Origin: an uncultured Clostridia bacterium
GTDB lineage: Bacteria > Bacillota > Clostridia > Oscillospirales > Acutalibacteraceae
Direction: 5' to 3'
Length of the DNA: 39,452 bases
NCBI GenBank assembly: GCA_944383955.1
Contig: CALWRP010000200.1
Location: 1 to 39,452, forward strand
The translations under genes and the position numbers were made by a program. Positions 16,556-25,032 of the stretch are shown here, piece after piece; position 1 is the first letter of the stretch, and the number at the start of each line of letters is the position of its first letter. The notes under the pieces are model-generated. The model was not told the DNA's origin, did no database searches, and saw nothing but the letters and a program-made list of their open reading frames with translations.

Positions 16556-18055
16556 ATGGCGAGCATCAAGGAAGATAATTTTTTCGTATGGAACCAGGGT
16601 CTGGCTCCTGTGGTTGGATTTAATTTCATGCTGCGCGTGGAGCTCCTGTTCGATCTCCCGTGTAAGAGTGTGCGGGCTTTTACACGGGAAATGGAATATG
16701 AGCTGATTCAGGAGGGCGGACTGAACGACTATGTCCATATGCGGCGCAAGCCGATCAGCAAACCCTTCTATTTTGAAGTGGAGCGCTACGTTGGCCTCGA
16801 CTATGTCGATCCGCTGCCCGTTGGCGCTGAGCTGGCGCTGCCCGTTCTGCTCATGGTCAGCCGCTATCAGTCGCAGTTTATCCCTTTACTCACCGCCAGG
16901 ACGTTTGTCTTTACCGGCTGCCGCGTGATCAAGAAGACATACGGTGACCTCAACGCGGACCAGTCTGAGCTTGCCACGGAGATTACCACCATTGCCTACA
17001 ACGAAATGCTCTGCGTCGATGTTCCGTGGTCGAGTGCGGAGACGCTCAGTTTCTTGGCGTCGGGCGCATTCCAACACGAGGGACAGGACAAAGTGACAAA
17101 TTCCAAGACTGTGACTCTGAATCCAAAGCCGAAGGAGGAGACGGAATCCGAAAGCGGAGGAGAGGGAGAAGGAGAGCCCCTCGGCACGCCGGCTACGCCC
17201 GAACAGGTGGAACAGGAAAATGCCGCCAACAAGGACAAGGAAAGCTCCGGCGACAAGGAGAGCTCCGGAGACAAGGACAAGGAAAGCTCCGGCGACAAGG
17301 ACAAGGAGAGCTCCGGCGACAAGGACAAGGAAAGCTCCGGCGACAAGGACAAGGAAAGCTCCGGCGACAAAGATAAGGAAAGCTCCGGAGACAAGGATAA
17401 GGAAAGCTCCGGAGACAAGGACAAGGATGGCGGGACCGGCGGACAAGGCGCCGCAAACGAGCAGAACGTTCCGAACAATCTCGAGGTTAAGAAGCGTTCC
17501 GCTAACCAACCGTCCGTCGGATCGCCAACAATGAATCTCGAAGTGGAGCAGCGTCCGGAGACGCCTGAGCCCGAGGAGGAACATCCTGCCCAGGAAGCGG
17601 ATGAGCTTACCGGGGATGAAGATCGGACCGCTGAAGATGCAGAGCCGGCCGTTGACGTACCGGAAGAGCCCGAAATTCTGCCCCTAGAGGAACCAGAGCT
17701 GCCTGCCGAGGAAGGAGAGCCGTCCGCCGGGGAAGCGGAGCCGTCCGCCGGGGAAACGGAGCAGCCCGCCGGGGAAGGGGAGCCGTCCGCCGGGGAGACG
17801 GAGCCGTCCACCGGGGAGGCTGAGCAGTCGAATGGCAACCTTGAGGTGAAACAGCGCCCGAAGAGCGATCCCGATCAGAACGCCCAGCCGCCGAAGGGCA
17901 ACCTTGAGGTGGAGCAGCACCCGGAGAGCGAGCCCGATGAGGACGCCGGGGCGCCGGAGAACAACCTTGAGGTGGAGCAGCACCCGGAGAGCGAGCCCGG
18001 TGAGGACGCCGGGGCGCCGGAAAACAACCTTGAGGTACAGCAGCAGGATTCCTGA
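16556..18055 (+). CDS. Second tube-like protein with long repetitive disordered tail
   Basis: 499 residues; ATG 16556 lies 6 nt after GGAGGG. Residues 1-165 are a gp19-type tube domain (FNFMLRVELLFDLPCKSV, then GGLNDYVHMRRKPI and FYFEVERYVGLDY). This compares with the extra tube paralogues of Afp/PVC that form the first rings on the baseplate. The rest, about 330 residues, is unusual: eight KDKESSGD-type units (about 226-287), a Pro/Glu/Ala acidic stretch, six NLEV[KEQ][KQ] motifs and a final 21-residue repeat. This tail is predicted to be disordered, strongly charged and too long to sit inside a tube lumen in every subunit. It may be a docking tail for cargo or for the coiled-coil protein encoded next. 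Confidence 0.85.
   Translation: MASIKEDNFFVWNQGLAPVVGFNFMLRVELLFDLPCKSVRAFTREMEYELIQEGGLNDYVHMRRKPISKPFYFEVERYVGLDYVDPLPVGAELALPVLLMVSRYQSQFIPLLTARTFVFTGCRVIKKTYGDLNADQSELATEITTIAYNEMLCVDVPWSSAETLSFLASGAFQHEGQDKVTNSKTVTLNPKPKEETESESGGEGEGEPLGTPATPEQVEQENAANKDKESSGDKESSGDKDKESSGDKDKESSGDKDKESSGDKDKESSGDKDKESSGDKDKESSGDKDKDGGTGGQGAANEQNVPNNLEVKKRSANQPSVGSPTMNLEVEQRPETPEPEEEHPAQEADELTGDEDRTAEDAEPAVDVPEEPEILPLEEPELPAEEGEPSAGEAEPSAGETEQPAGEGEPSAGETEPSTGEAEQSNGNLEVKQRPKSDPDQNAQPPKGNLEVEQHPESEPDEDAGAPENNLEVEQHPESEPGEDAGAPENNLEVQQQDS
17231..17416 (+). repeat. 24-bp tandem repeat coding KDKESSGD
   Basis: Eight in-frame units, seven of 24 bp and one (the second) of 18 bp, differing only at synonymous positions such as GGC/GGA and AAG/AAA. 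A further partial unit (AAGGACAAGGAT) follows. The array is inside the second tube gene and would expand or contract without shifting the frame, so repeat number may vary between strains. Confidence 0.9.
17837..18052 (+). repeat. NLEV-motif repeat array in the tube-paralogue tail
   Basis: Four NLEV motifs begin near 17837, 17900, 17963 and 18026, spaced about 63 bp (21 residues). Two more divergent ones lie earlier at 17477 and 17534. The last units share NLEVEQHPESEP and DAGAPEN. The motif core is kept while the spacer varies, which suggests selection on a short linear binding motif rather than simple repeat expansion. Confidence 0.8.
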
Positions 18056-18123
18056 GCGTGCCCCGCAGCCCTGACAGGCGCTCTCTGGGCAGACGATAAG
18101 AAGAAAGGAGGGAGCAGGCCCCC

Positions 18124-20847
18124 ATGATTTTCTATAAGCCGATCCAATTGAATTTGGGCCAGCCGCCCCTCACCGTCTCCACCGTGTTTGAGGAAAAGCT
18201 CCTGTCGGCCTATGAGCTGCTGCCTTCGCAGATCACGCCCAAGGAGCTGCTCCTGCTCACCACCTCTCCGCCGGAGCTGCCCGAGGATCTCGGCGGCATG
18301 ACGACCGTGGCCGTCAGCGCTAACCAGACCAACTACCATGAGCTCTCGCTCAACATTGTCAACAACGTCGTCAACCGTCTCCTCCTCTCGCAGGAGAACG
18401 GCTTTACGTATCAGGACAGCGTGTACCTCACCATGGCCCTGCACAAGCTTGGCGTCACAGACGTCAATCAATTCATGCGGCAGGTGCGCGCCCTGTACGA
18501 TGAGTCCGTCAGCATCGGACGGCTCAACACCGTATACCGGGATCATTTCTCCCGCCTGCAAACGCTGCTGGAGCGAACGCAGGAGAGCGGCAGGCCCGCC
18601 GCCTCCCGTGAGCCGGAGGAGCAGGAAGCCCTTCCGCAGCCGCGCTACTATCTCCACAGCGAGATCTATGAGCGCCTGCAGACAGCGCAGCTGTATGAGT
18701 CGTTCTGCTCTCTGCTGCAGAACCGGCAGCTGTATGCCAATTCCCTCTTCCACAACGAGCTGAAGGTTTCCGAGCAGTCCCGCGTCAGCCAGGAGCTGAA
18801 CCTCTGGAGCACAAAGCAGACGCTGCTCGCGAACCAGCACCTCGAGCTCGTCTACGCCTCCTCCCCGCAGGAGGAGGCTTCCGAGGAGGAAGCGCCCCCC
18901 GCGGCTTCTCAGCCGGCCGTCTCCGGTCCGGAGGAAGTCCGGCGGCAAGGCGGCGCTGCCGCCCCCGCCCGTCAGGAGGAAAAAGGGAAGCGTCCGCCGC
19001 AGGCCGCGGCGGCGCCCGCCGCGGCCCCGCGCACCTACGTTGCCCTGCATCACCATGTGAACCGCTACGAGACGGGCGAGCTTCTGCCGCCGCCGCAGAC
19101 GGAGGAGCAGGTTATGGAGCAGGGAGCGCAGGCGGTTTTGCTCTCCCTCACAGACCAGGTGATTTCCACCCAGATCAACCGCTTATCGCAGGAGCACCAC
19201 CGGCAGCAGTGGATCGATATCCGGCAGGCTGTCAGCCAGTCGGTGCAGAACACGCTCGAGCGCTACCGCGACTACCACACGGTCAACGCGCTCTACAGCC
19301 GCACCCAGCAGGTGGAAAACCGTTCCCTCACGGCGCTCTACCGCGAGGAGGCAAACTCGTTCACCTCGCTGCTGGAGCAGTATGGGGATCTCACATTCGA
19401 GCTCACCCGCCTGAAGGCGGGACAGGGAGCGCCGGGGCCGCAGCTCGTCCACCGCGAAGAGGCGCAGCCCGGCGAGGAGGAAGCGGCCGTTTCCGCCGCC
19501 CCCGGGCAGGAGGAGGCCGGGCAGGCCCGCGTGCTCGAGGAGCACAGACGGCTCACCGAGCTCACGCAGCGCGTTCTGCGCACAGACCGCCGGGCCGAGG
19601 CGGCGCAGAAGGCGAGAGAGGCCGCTCGCCGCTCGCCGCCGCCGGAGCTGCGCCTCGCGCTCCTCCGCGAGCGCGAGACCCAGCTGCGCGAGCGCTGTCT
19701 GGAAACGGTCCGCGAGCTCTCCGGCGCGGAGACGCGGATGATTCTCGCCTCCCAGTCGCCGGAGTCCGCCCCGGCTCTCACGCAGCAGACGCTCGAGTCG
19801 CTGCAGCAGCTCTTCCGGCACACGGAGAGCTTCACGCGCGAGGGCGATCGCCTGCTTCACACGAGCCGGACGGTGCAGACCGGCCCGACCCATACGGAGA
19901 ACCGCTTCGAAGAGGTGCGGTTTGTCGCCCCGCCTGAGCCCGCTCCGGTGCCCCAAGAGCCGGTGACTTCTCCTGCCGCATCGCGGCAGACTGAGACGGT
20001 GAGCCAGCAGGAGCTGGTGCGCGAGCTCGACCGCATCAACGAGCACAACCGCGAAATGCTGCGCATCCTGCAGGAGGAGACGGTGCGAAAGGAGAGCCAG
20101 CCGCCGCCGCAGGCGCCGCCCGATGCGGGCCGCATGTTCCGCGATTCGCTTCTCGCCATGCAGAATCCCGAGCAATTCCTGCGCGAGCTGGCCGAGCGTC
20201 CGCCCGAGCTGACGCATCAGCAGCCGCAGGAGAGAATGCTGGAAACTATCCTGGAGCATACGGACGAGCGCACGCGCGAATTGTACCGTGTGCTGCTTGA
20301 ATACCAGAATAACCCCGCCGAGGCCATTGCGAAGGGTCTTGTGCGCCAGGCAGGCGCGGCGGAGATCAACGCTTCCCTGCGCGCCGCGCAGGAGCGCCAG
20401 GCGGAGGAGCTGACGCATCTGCAGAGGGAGCAGCTCGAGCAGCAGGAGACGATCCGCGAGCATGTGGATTCCGTCGTCGACCGCTATCTCGAGCCGCAGA
20501 ACGTGCAGGAGACGCAGCGGCCGCAGGAGCCTCCCCGCACGTCCGCGGCGCGGATCGTGCACCGCACGCCGGAACAGCCGATCAGCGAGGAGCTTTTAGA
20601 GCTGCTCGAGCAGCGCCGCACCACCGAGGTCAAGCAGGAAGAGGTGACGAACACCGTAAAGCAGGAGAAGGTCTCGCAGACGGAAATGAACACCATCCGC
20701 CAGCAGGTTGTGGAGCGGACGGCGGAGGATATCGGCGAGATCGTCAACCGCACGCTCGCACGGCAGATCGGCACCATCTCCGAGAAGGTGTACGGCCAGA
20801 TGGAGCGCCGCCTGCAATCGGAACGGATGCGGCGCGGCTGGAAGTGA
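18124..20847 (+). CDS. Long coiled-coil protein, candidate tape measure or scaffold
   Basis: 907 residues; ATG 18124 follows AAAGGAGGGAG. The N-terminal 150 residues look globular (PLTVSTVFEEKLLSAYELLP, then NNVVNRLLLSQENGFTYQD). The rest is mostly helical, very rich in Gln, Glu, Arg and Ala, with Pro-rich breaks near 250-300, 600-620 and 660. There is no membrane helix and no enzyme motif. The gene sits between the tube/chaperone genes and the LysM-type/hub genes, exactly where contractile phages keep the tape measure gene. If fully helical at about 0.15 nm per residue it would span about 136 nm. Unlike most tape measures it lacks hydrophobic segments, so scaffold is an alternative. Confidence 0.6.
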   Translation: MIFYKPIQLNLGQPPLTVSTVFEEKLLSAYELLPSQITPKELLLLTTSPPELPEDLGGMTTVAVSANQTNYHELSLNIVNNVVNRLLLSQENGFTYQDSVYLTMALHKLGVTDVNQFMRQVRALYDESVSIGRLNTVYRDHFSRLQTLLERTQESGRPAASREPEEQEALPQPRYYLHSEIYERLQTAQLYESFCSLLQNRQLYANSLFHNELKVSEQSRVSQELNLWSTKQTLLANQHLELVYASSPQEEASEEEAPPAASQPAVSGPEEVRRQGGAAAPARQEEKGKRPPQAAAAPAAAPRTYVALHHHVNRYETGELLPPPQTEEQVMEQGAQAVLLSLTDQVISTQINRLSQEHHRQQWIDIRQAVSQSVQNTLERYRDYHTVNALYSRTQQVENRSLTALYREEANSFTSLLEQYGDLTFELTRLKAGQGAPGPQLVHREEAQPGEEEAAVSAAPGQEEAGQARVLEEHRRLTELTQRVLRTDRRAEAAQKAREAARRSPPPELRLALLRERETQLRERCLETVRELSGAETRMILASQSPESAPALTQQTLESLQQLFRHTESFTREGDRLLHTSRTVQTGPTHTENRFEEVRFVAPPEPAPVPQEPVTSPAASRQTETVSQQELVRELDRINEHNREMLRILQEETVRKESQPPPQAPPDAGRMFRDSLLAMQNPEQFLRELAERPPELTHQQPQERMLETILEHTDERTRELYRVLLEYQNNPAEAIAKGLVRQAGAAEINASLRAAQERQAEELTHLQREQLEQQETIREHVDSVVDRYLEPQNVQETQRPQEPPRTSAARIVHRTPEQPISEELLELLEQRRTTEVKQEEVTNTVKQEKVSQTEMNTIRQQVVERTAEDIGEIVNRTLARQIGTISEKVYGQMERRLQSERMRRGWK

Positions 20848-20904
20848 CGCCGGACTGAACGGCGCGGCGCAGGAGAAAAATGACGGAAAAGGAGGCAGAA
20901 CGAT

Positions 20905-21756
20905 ATGGCAATGCCCGCGATTCTGAGTGAGCTCGGCACGCTCAAGTCAAAGCTGACCGCAACCGATTCCCTGAATGCGCTGGCGGGAAATCCGAACACC
21001 GCAAAGCTGACGATCGAGGATCGGCGCGCGCAGAAAACGGAGGAACCGGTCAACCCGGCTGCCAGCGGCGCGGCGGCCGGGGCCTCAGCGCTGACACAGG
21101 CGGTGCTGGAAAGCGCGAGCGAGGCGCTTGCCGGAGGCGCTCCCTCGGCTGCCTCGGCTGCCTCCAGCCCCACCACCCGTATTTTCTCCGTTCAGTTCAA
21201 TCCCAGCTCCTTCGATATCTATGCCACCTCCCTCGACGTGCAAAAGCTCAACACAGTTCGCGATGAGGACGGGAGCCAGCGCGCGTTCACCGATTCCGCC
21301 GTCGCTCCCACGGTGGAGATGAGCGTTGAGCTGGTTTTTGACCATGTGACGATCGCCGACGCCTTCATGGTGGACAAGCTTCGTCAGGGCGTCTTTAACA
21401 CGGGGATCAACGCGATCGCGTCGCTTTCGGGAAAAAAGCCGGTCTACACGGTGCGCACAGAGGTGGAGGGTCTCATCGGCGCTCTGCGCAATTCCCACAC
21501 GAGAACCGTCACCTTTACATGGGCGGACTTTTCCTTCAAGGGCACGCTCAAGGACGTGGCGGCCGAATACACGATGTTTTCCCTCGAGGGCAGGCCCATC
21601 CGTGCGAAGGTCATGCTCCGCATCCGGCAGGAGCAGTCGGACGAGAGCAGGGCGGCCTGGAAGAGCGATTTCGTGACGGCGTTCTCGCCTGCCGGGGCCA
21701 CAAGCCTGGCGGATAAGGTTCGCTCGGCAACAAACCTTATCAACATCGGCCTGTAA
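20905..21756 (+). CDS. CIS tube-initiator/LysM-type protein 1
   Basis: 283 residues; ATG 20905 after AAGGAGG. An Ala-rich N-terminal part (about 1-90) precedes the CIS tube protein domain: RIFSVQFNPSSFDIYATSLD, VEMSVELVFDHVTIADAF, then RTVTFTWADFSFKGTLKDV, YTMFSLEGRPIRAKVMLRI. In Afp/PVC and phage tails this family (Afp7/gp53-like, often with a LysM end) joins tube to hub. Here no LysM follows the domain; the chain ends in a short helical tail. It is paralogous to the next gene through FNPSS/YNPSS, TFTWADFSF/VFQWADMCF and MFSxxGRP. Confidence 0.88.
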   Translation: MAMPAILSELGTLKSKLTATDSLNALAGNPNTAKLTIEDRRAQKTEEPVNPAASGAAAGASALTQAVLESASEALAGGAPSAASAASSPTTRIFSVQFNPSSFDIYATSLDVQKLNTVRDEDGSQRAFTDSAVAPTVEMSVELVFDHVTIADAFMVDKLRQGVFNTGINAIASLSGKKPVYTVRTEVEGLIGALRNSHTRTVTFTWADFSFKGTLKDVAAEYTMFSLEGRPIRAKVMLRIRQEQSDESRAAWKSDFVTAFSPAGATSLADKVRSATNLINIGL

Positions 21757-21772
21757 GAAAGGAGGAGCGCAG

Positions 21773-22561
21773 TTGATCACAAAGCAAGCGGTTGGCTCCG
21801 CTGTGAAAACAAATGTGCTTGGCATCACGAAAAAGGCGATCCTCACCATCAAGCAGGAAAGCTCGGCAGCCTCGGCTTCTGTGCCGGGGGCTGGGGGGGA
21901 CGCCTCCGTTATTGCCAGCACCGCCGCCGCTCTGTCGGGAGGTTCCGCCGCGGCAAGCGCTGCGGCAGGCGCCGCAGCCAACTATCAGCTCTCCGTGCAG
22001 TACAATCCCTCCTCCATTTCCTTTCGCGCCGGCGCGGATTCGATCCCTTTTCAGTATCTGCAGCAGAATCTGGATACAGGGATACCGACGCAGAATACGA
22101 AGCCGCCGTCGATTACCATGTCGGTTCGCCTGATCTTCGATCAGATGAATATTTCAGATTGCTTTATCCTTGAGAAATACAAGCTTTCCACACAGGATGT
22201 GGCGCAGCTCGCGCTCAACAAGGGAATCAACACCAAGGTCTATTCGGTGCGCGCCACCACGAACGCCTTCATCGGCATGCTGATGAGCGAAAAGACGCGC
22301 AATGTGGTCTTCCAGTGGGCGGACATGTGCTTTGCCGGCGAGGTCACGGAGGTGCGGGCCATCTACACGATGTTCTCCACCACGGGCCGGCCGGTGCGCA
22401 GCGAGGTCACGCTCAACATTTCGCAGCGCGTGGAGAAGGATACGGACGACGACGCCTGGGATCAGGCGTTTGAAAAGTGCTTCTCCGCCACGGGAGAGAA
22501 CATAGCGGGAGGCAAGTCGAACAGCGAGCAAATCGGGAGTATTTTCAATTTCAGTTTCTGA
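21773..22561 (+). CDS. CIS tube-initiator/LysM-type protein 2
   Basis: 262 residues from TTG 21773, placed after AAAGGAGGAG and 16 bp after the upstream stop. Same domain as the preceding gene: YQLSVQYNPSSISFRAGAD, ITMSVRLIFDQMNISDCF, FQWADMCFAGEVTEVRAIY, TMFSTTGRPVRSEVTLNI. The Ala/Ser-rich N-terminal segment (about 20-70) is shorter and different. Two tandem copies suggest two stacked adaptor rings, or a hetero-oligomer, between tube and gpD hub. The short C-terminal tail lacks a LysM repeat. Confidence 0.88.
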   Translation: MITKQAVGSAVKTNVLGITKKAILTIKQESSAASASVPGAGGDASVIASTAAALSGGSAAASAAAGAAANYQLSVQYNPSSISFRAGADSIPFQYLQQNLDTGIPTQNTKPPSITMSVRLIFDQMNISDCFILEKYKLSTQDVAQLALNKGINTKVYSVRATTNAFIGMLMSEKTRNVVFQWADMCFAGEVTEVRAIYTMFSTTGRPVRSEVTLNISQRVEKDTDDDAWDQAFEKCFSATGENIAGGKSNSEQIGSIFNFSF

Positions 22562-22589
22562 GACAGTAAGCCTGAAGGGAGGGATCCGG

Positions 22590-23780
22590 ATGGCGGTGGG
22601 AATCCCCTCCGTCGGGTCAGCCGGCGGTGCCGCCGGCGCGTCGGCAAGCCTGACATACAAAAATCTTGCCAGCAAGTATCAGAACTTTTCACAGCCGGAG
22701 GCGTGGGTGGAGCTCAACGGCAAGGTATTCAACGACAAAGCCATCGTTATCACCGACATCAACGTTGAGGCGACGTGCGGTTTTGAGGCCTCCGTCGCGC
22801 GGCTGCGGATGTACAATGTATTCGACAAGCAGACAGGCAAGTTCACCTACGATGCCATCAAGCAGAGCGTGGTGCTCGGCGCTTCCTTTGTGATTGCGCT
22901 CGGCTATCTCGGCAAGCTTGGCACCGTCTTTGTCGGCTTCGTCTCCCGCGTGAGCTTCGGCTTCGATCCGTCGGATCTGCCGTTCATCGAGGTGACGGGT
23001 ATGGACGTCAAGGGCATCATGATGGCCAACCGCTATGCCGCTCAGCTCACGGCGAAGTCCTACGGAGAAGCCGTCTCCGAGATTCTCAAGCGAACCTCCT
23101 ATGAAAAGCTGCGCAGCGCGAAGGCCATCACCGCCCTCAACATTTCGGATACGCCGGACAAGCAGGCGGGCGGGTCAAACAAGGCCAGCGCGGAGACGAT
23201 CGAGATGGTGGAGGAAAGCGATTACGAGTTCATTGTGAAGGCGGCGAAAAAATTCAACTATGAGTTTTTCGTCGATCGGGGCGCTGTTTACTTCCGCAAG
23301 GCCAAAAACGACGCCTCCATTCTCATGGAGCTTGGCATCGGGTCCGGCCTTATCCAGTTTGATATCGGCTATGACATCACCGGTCTCGTGGAGACGGTGG
23401 AGGTGCGGGCAATGGATCCCGGCACCGGGAAGGTGATCGCCTCAAAAAAGAAGCTCTCGAACAATCTCTCCACCGGCTCCCTTGCCAAGGGGCTGGTATC
23501 GGGCAGCACAAAGGTTTACATCGATCCCACGGTGACAACGCAGGAGCAGGCGGACGCCAGAGCGTCCTATCTCGCCGAGGATGTTTCCTACCGCCTTGGC
23601 TCGCTCGAATGCGTGTGTCCCGGTCTTCCGGATCTCGCGCCCGGCCGTTTTGTCAAGGTGACGGGGCTCGGCGTGCCGGTGGACAATACGTTCTATGTGA
23701 CAAGCGTGGTGCACGACTTCCGCCAGGACAGCGGATACCAGACCAGGCTGACAGGAAAGGCCGCGGAGGTGCAAAAGTGA
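22590..23780 (+). CDS. Baseplate hub protein, phage gpD / VgrG-N type
   Basis: 396 residues; ATG 22590 follows GAAGGGAGGG. An Ala/Gly-rich start is followed by the late-control-D/T4 gp27-like fold: VARLRMYNVFD, SFVIALGYLG, FIEVTGMDVKGIMMANRYA, FIVKAAKKFNYEFFV and, near the end, LAPGRFVKVTGLGVPVDN. The trimeric hub connects the tube to the central spike. Its TGA overlaps the GTG of the spike gene, so the two partner proteins are translationally coupled. Confidence 0.93.
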   Translation: MAVGIPSVGSAGGAAGASASLTYKNLASKYQNFSQPEAWVELNGKVFNDKAIVITDINVEATCGFEASVARLRMYNVFDKQTGKFTYDAIKQSVVLGASFVIALGYLGKLGTVFVGFVSRVSFGFDPSDLPFIEVTGMDVKGIMMANRYAAQLTAKSYGEAVSEILKRTSYEKLRSAKAITALNISDTPDKQAGGSNKASAETIEMVEESDYEFIVKAAKKFNYEFFVDRGAVYFRKAKNDASILMELGIGSGLIQFDIGYDITGLVETVEVRAMDPGTGKVIASKKKLSNNLSTGSLAKGLVSGSTKVYIDPTVTTQEQADARASYLAEDVSYRLGSLECVCPGLPDLAPGRFVKVTGLGVPVDNTFYVTSVVHDFRQDSGYQTRLTGKAAEVQK

Positions 23781-24589
23781 GCTTTTACGATATCATCGGA
23801 GAGATCTCCGATCGGCAGGCGACCAAGACGGAGACGGGCGATACAAGGATCAACGGCGTCGTCGTCGGCCTTGTCGCCAAAAATTACGACAAGGATATGC
23901 CGGGTCGCGTGTGCGTGACCATTCCCACGCGCGACAACAAGGCCAACGAGCTGCAGTGGGCGCGCCAGGCGCTTCCCGGCAGCGGCAAGGGCTGGGGCTA
24001 CTATTTCCTGCCCGAGGTGGGCGATCAGGTGCTGCTCGCCTTCGAGGGCGGCAACATAGAAAAGCCCTACATCATCGGCTGTCTGCCCACGAACGATTCC
24101 AAGCTTCTGAGCCAGACGGTCGATGAGAACAATCAGTACAAACGCATCATGACGAAGAATGGAAGCGCCGTCATCTTTGAGGACAACAAGGAGGGCGACG
24201 GCGAGAAGGATAAAATCACCGTGGAGACGGCGGGGCAGAGCCATCAGGTTCTGCTCGACAATGAGAACAAGATCATCCGCGTCAGCGACAAAAAGAAGGA
24301 AAACATGATCGAACTCTCCACCGAGGACGGTCAGATGACGATCAAGGCGAACAAGAAGCTCACCATTCAGGTGGGGGATAACGTGAAGGTGATCCTCAGC
24401 GGGGAAACCGGCGCGGTGCAGATTGAGGCAAACGAGTTCACCGTCAAGGCCAGCAAAAACGCCACGCTCAAGACGGACGGCACGCTCAAGCTTGAGGGCG
24501 CGCAGATCAACCAGTCGGCCTCCTCCATGTTTAAGGCGGAGAGCAGCGGTATGGTCAACATTTCAGGCAGCCCGATCAAGATTGGCTGA
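23777..24589 (+). CDS. Central spike protein, gpV / gp5 type without lysozyme
   Basis: 270 residues from GTG 23777, which overlaps the gpD stop as GTGA and has GGAGGTG 5 nt upstream. The frame extends further upstream, but only inside the gpD gene. Residues about 20-110 form the OB-fold of baseplate V proteins (INGVVVGLVAKNYD, PGRVCVTIP, YFLPEVGDQVLLAFEGGNI, PYIIGCL). The rest has beta-helix periodicity (GDNVKVILSGETGAVQIEA, TLKTDGTLKLEGAQI) ending in NISGSPIKIG, the usual form for the needle. No lysozyme or other hydrolase is inserted, so piercing is mechanical or helped by a tip protein such as the DUF4280 product. Confidence 0.93.
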   Translation: MSFYDIIGEISDRQATKTETGDTRINGVVVGLVAKNYDKDMPGRVCVTIPTRDNKANELQWARQALPGSGKGWGYYFLPEVGDQVLLAFEGGNIEKPYIIGCLPTNDSKLLSQTVDENNQYKRIMTKNGSAVIFEDNKEGDGEKDKITVETAGQSHQVLLDNENKIIRVSDKKKENMIELSTEDGQMTIKANKKLTIQVGDNVKVILSGETGAVQIEANEFTVKASKNATLKTDGTLKLEGAQINQSASSMFKAESSGMVNISGSPIKIG

Positions 24590-24609
24590 GAAGCGAAAGG
24601 AGCGTCCTC

Positions 24610-25032
24610 ATGGACAAAAAATTGTATTTGGGGACCGGGTTCAAATTCCCCCCCAGCGTGGATCCGGGCACGGGGCGGTTTCTGACCTCCTCCGGCGAGC
24701 AGAGCGTCAAGGAATCCGTCTACCTGATCCTGATGACGCAGCAGGGGGAGCGGTGGCTCCTGCCCGGCTTCGGCAGCAATCTGATGAGCTTCACCTTCAT
24801 GGACACCTCCGTCACCATGCTGAACGTTCTCTCAAACAATCTGCGCACCATCCTGCTCGAGCAGGAGCCGCGCATCAGCGACGTGGACATCGACATCGAT
24901 CCCGAGGTGCGCGACGGCTGTCTGTTTGTGAATATCCAGTATCTCGTCTCGGAGACGAACACGAGGGATAATTTTGTGTTTCCGTTTTATCTGAACGCCG
25001 GAAGAATGGAGGACGAAAGCGATGAAACCTAG
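24610..25032 (+). CDS. Baseplate wedge protein gp25
   Basis: 140 residues; ATG 24610 after AAAGGAGCG. It matches GPW/gp25 proteins: SVKESVYLILMTQQGERWLL, PGFGSNLMSFTFM, and a C-terminal VDIDPEV-like beta segment with LFVNIQYLVSETN. gp25 links the wedge to the first sheath ring and shares the sheath handshake fold. The coding end overlaps the next start by 11 bp, linking it to the J-type wedge protein it binds in assembled baseplates. Confidence 0.93.
   Translation: MDKKLYLGTGFKFPPSVDPGTGRFLTSSGEQSVKESVYLILMTQQGERWLLPGFGSNLMSFTFMDTSVTMLNVLSNNLRTILLEQEPRISDVDIDIDPEVRDGCLFVNIQYLVSETNTRDNFVFPFYLNAGRMEDESDET

Noticed and set aside
17231-17416. CRISPR-like short repeats
   Set aside because: The units are contiguous 24-bp in-frame coding repeats without spacers.
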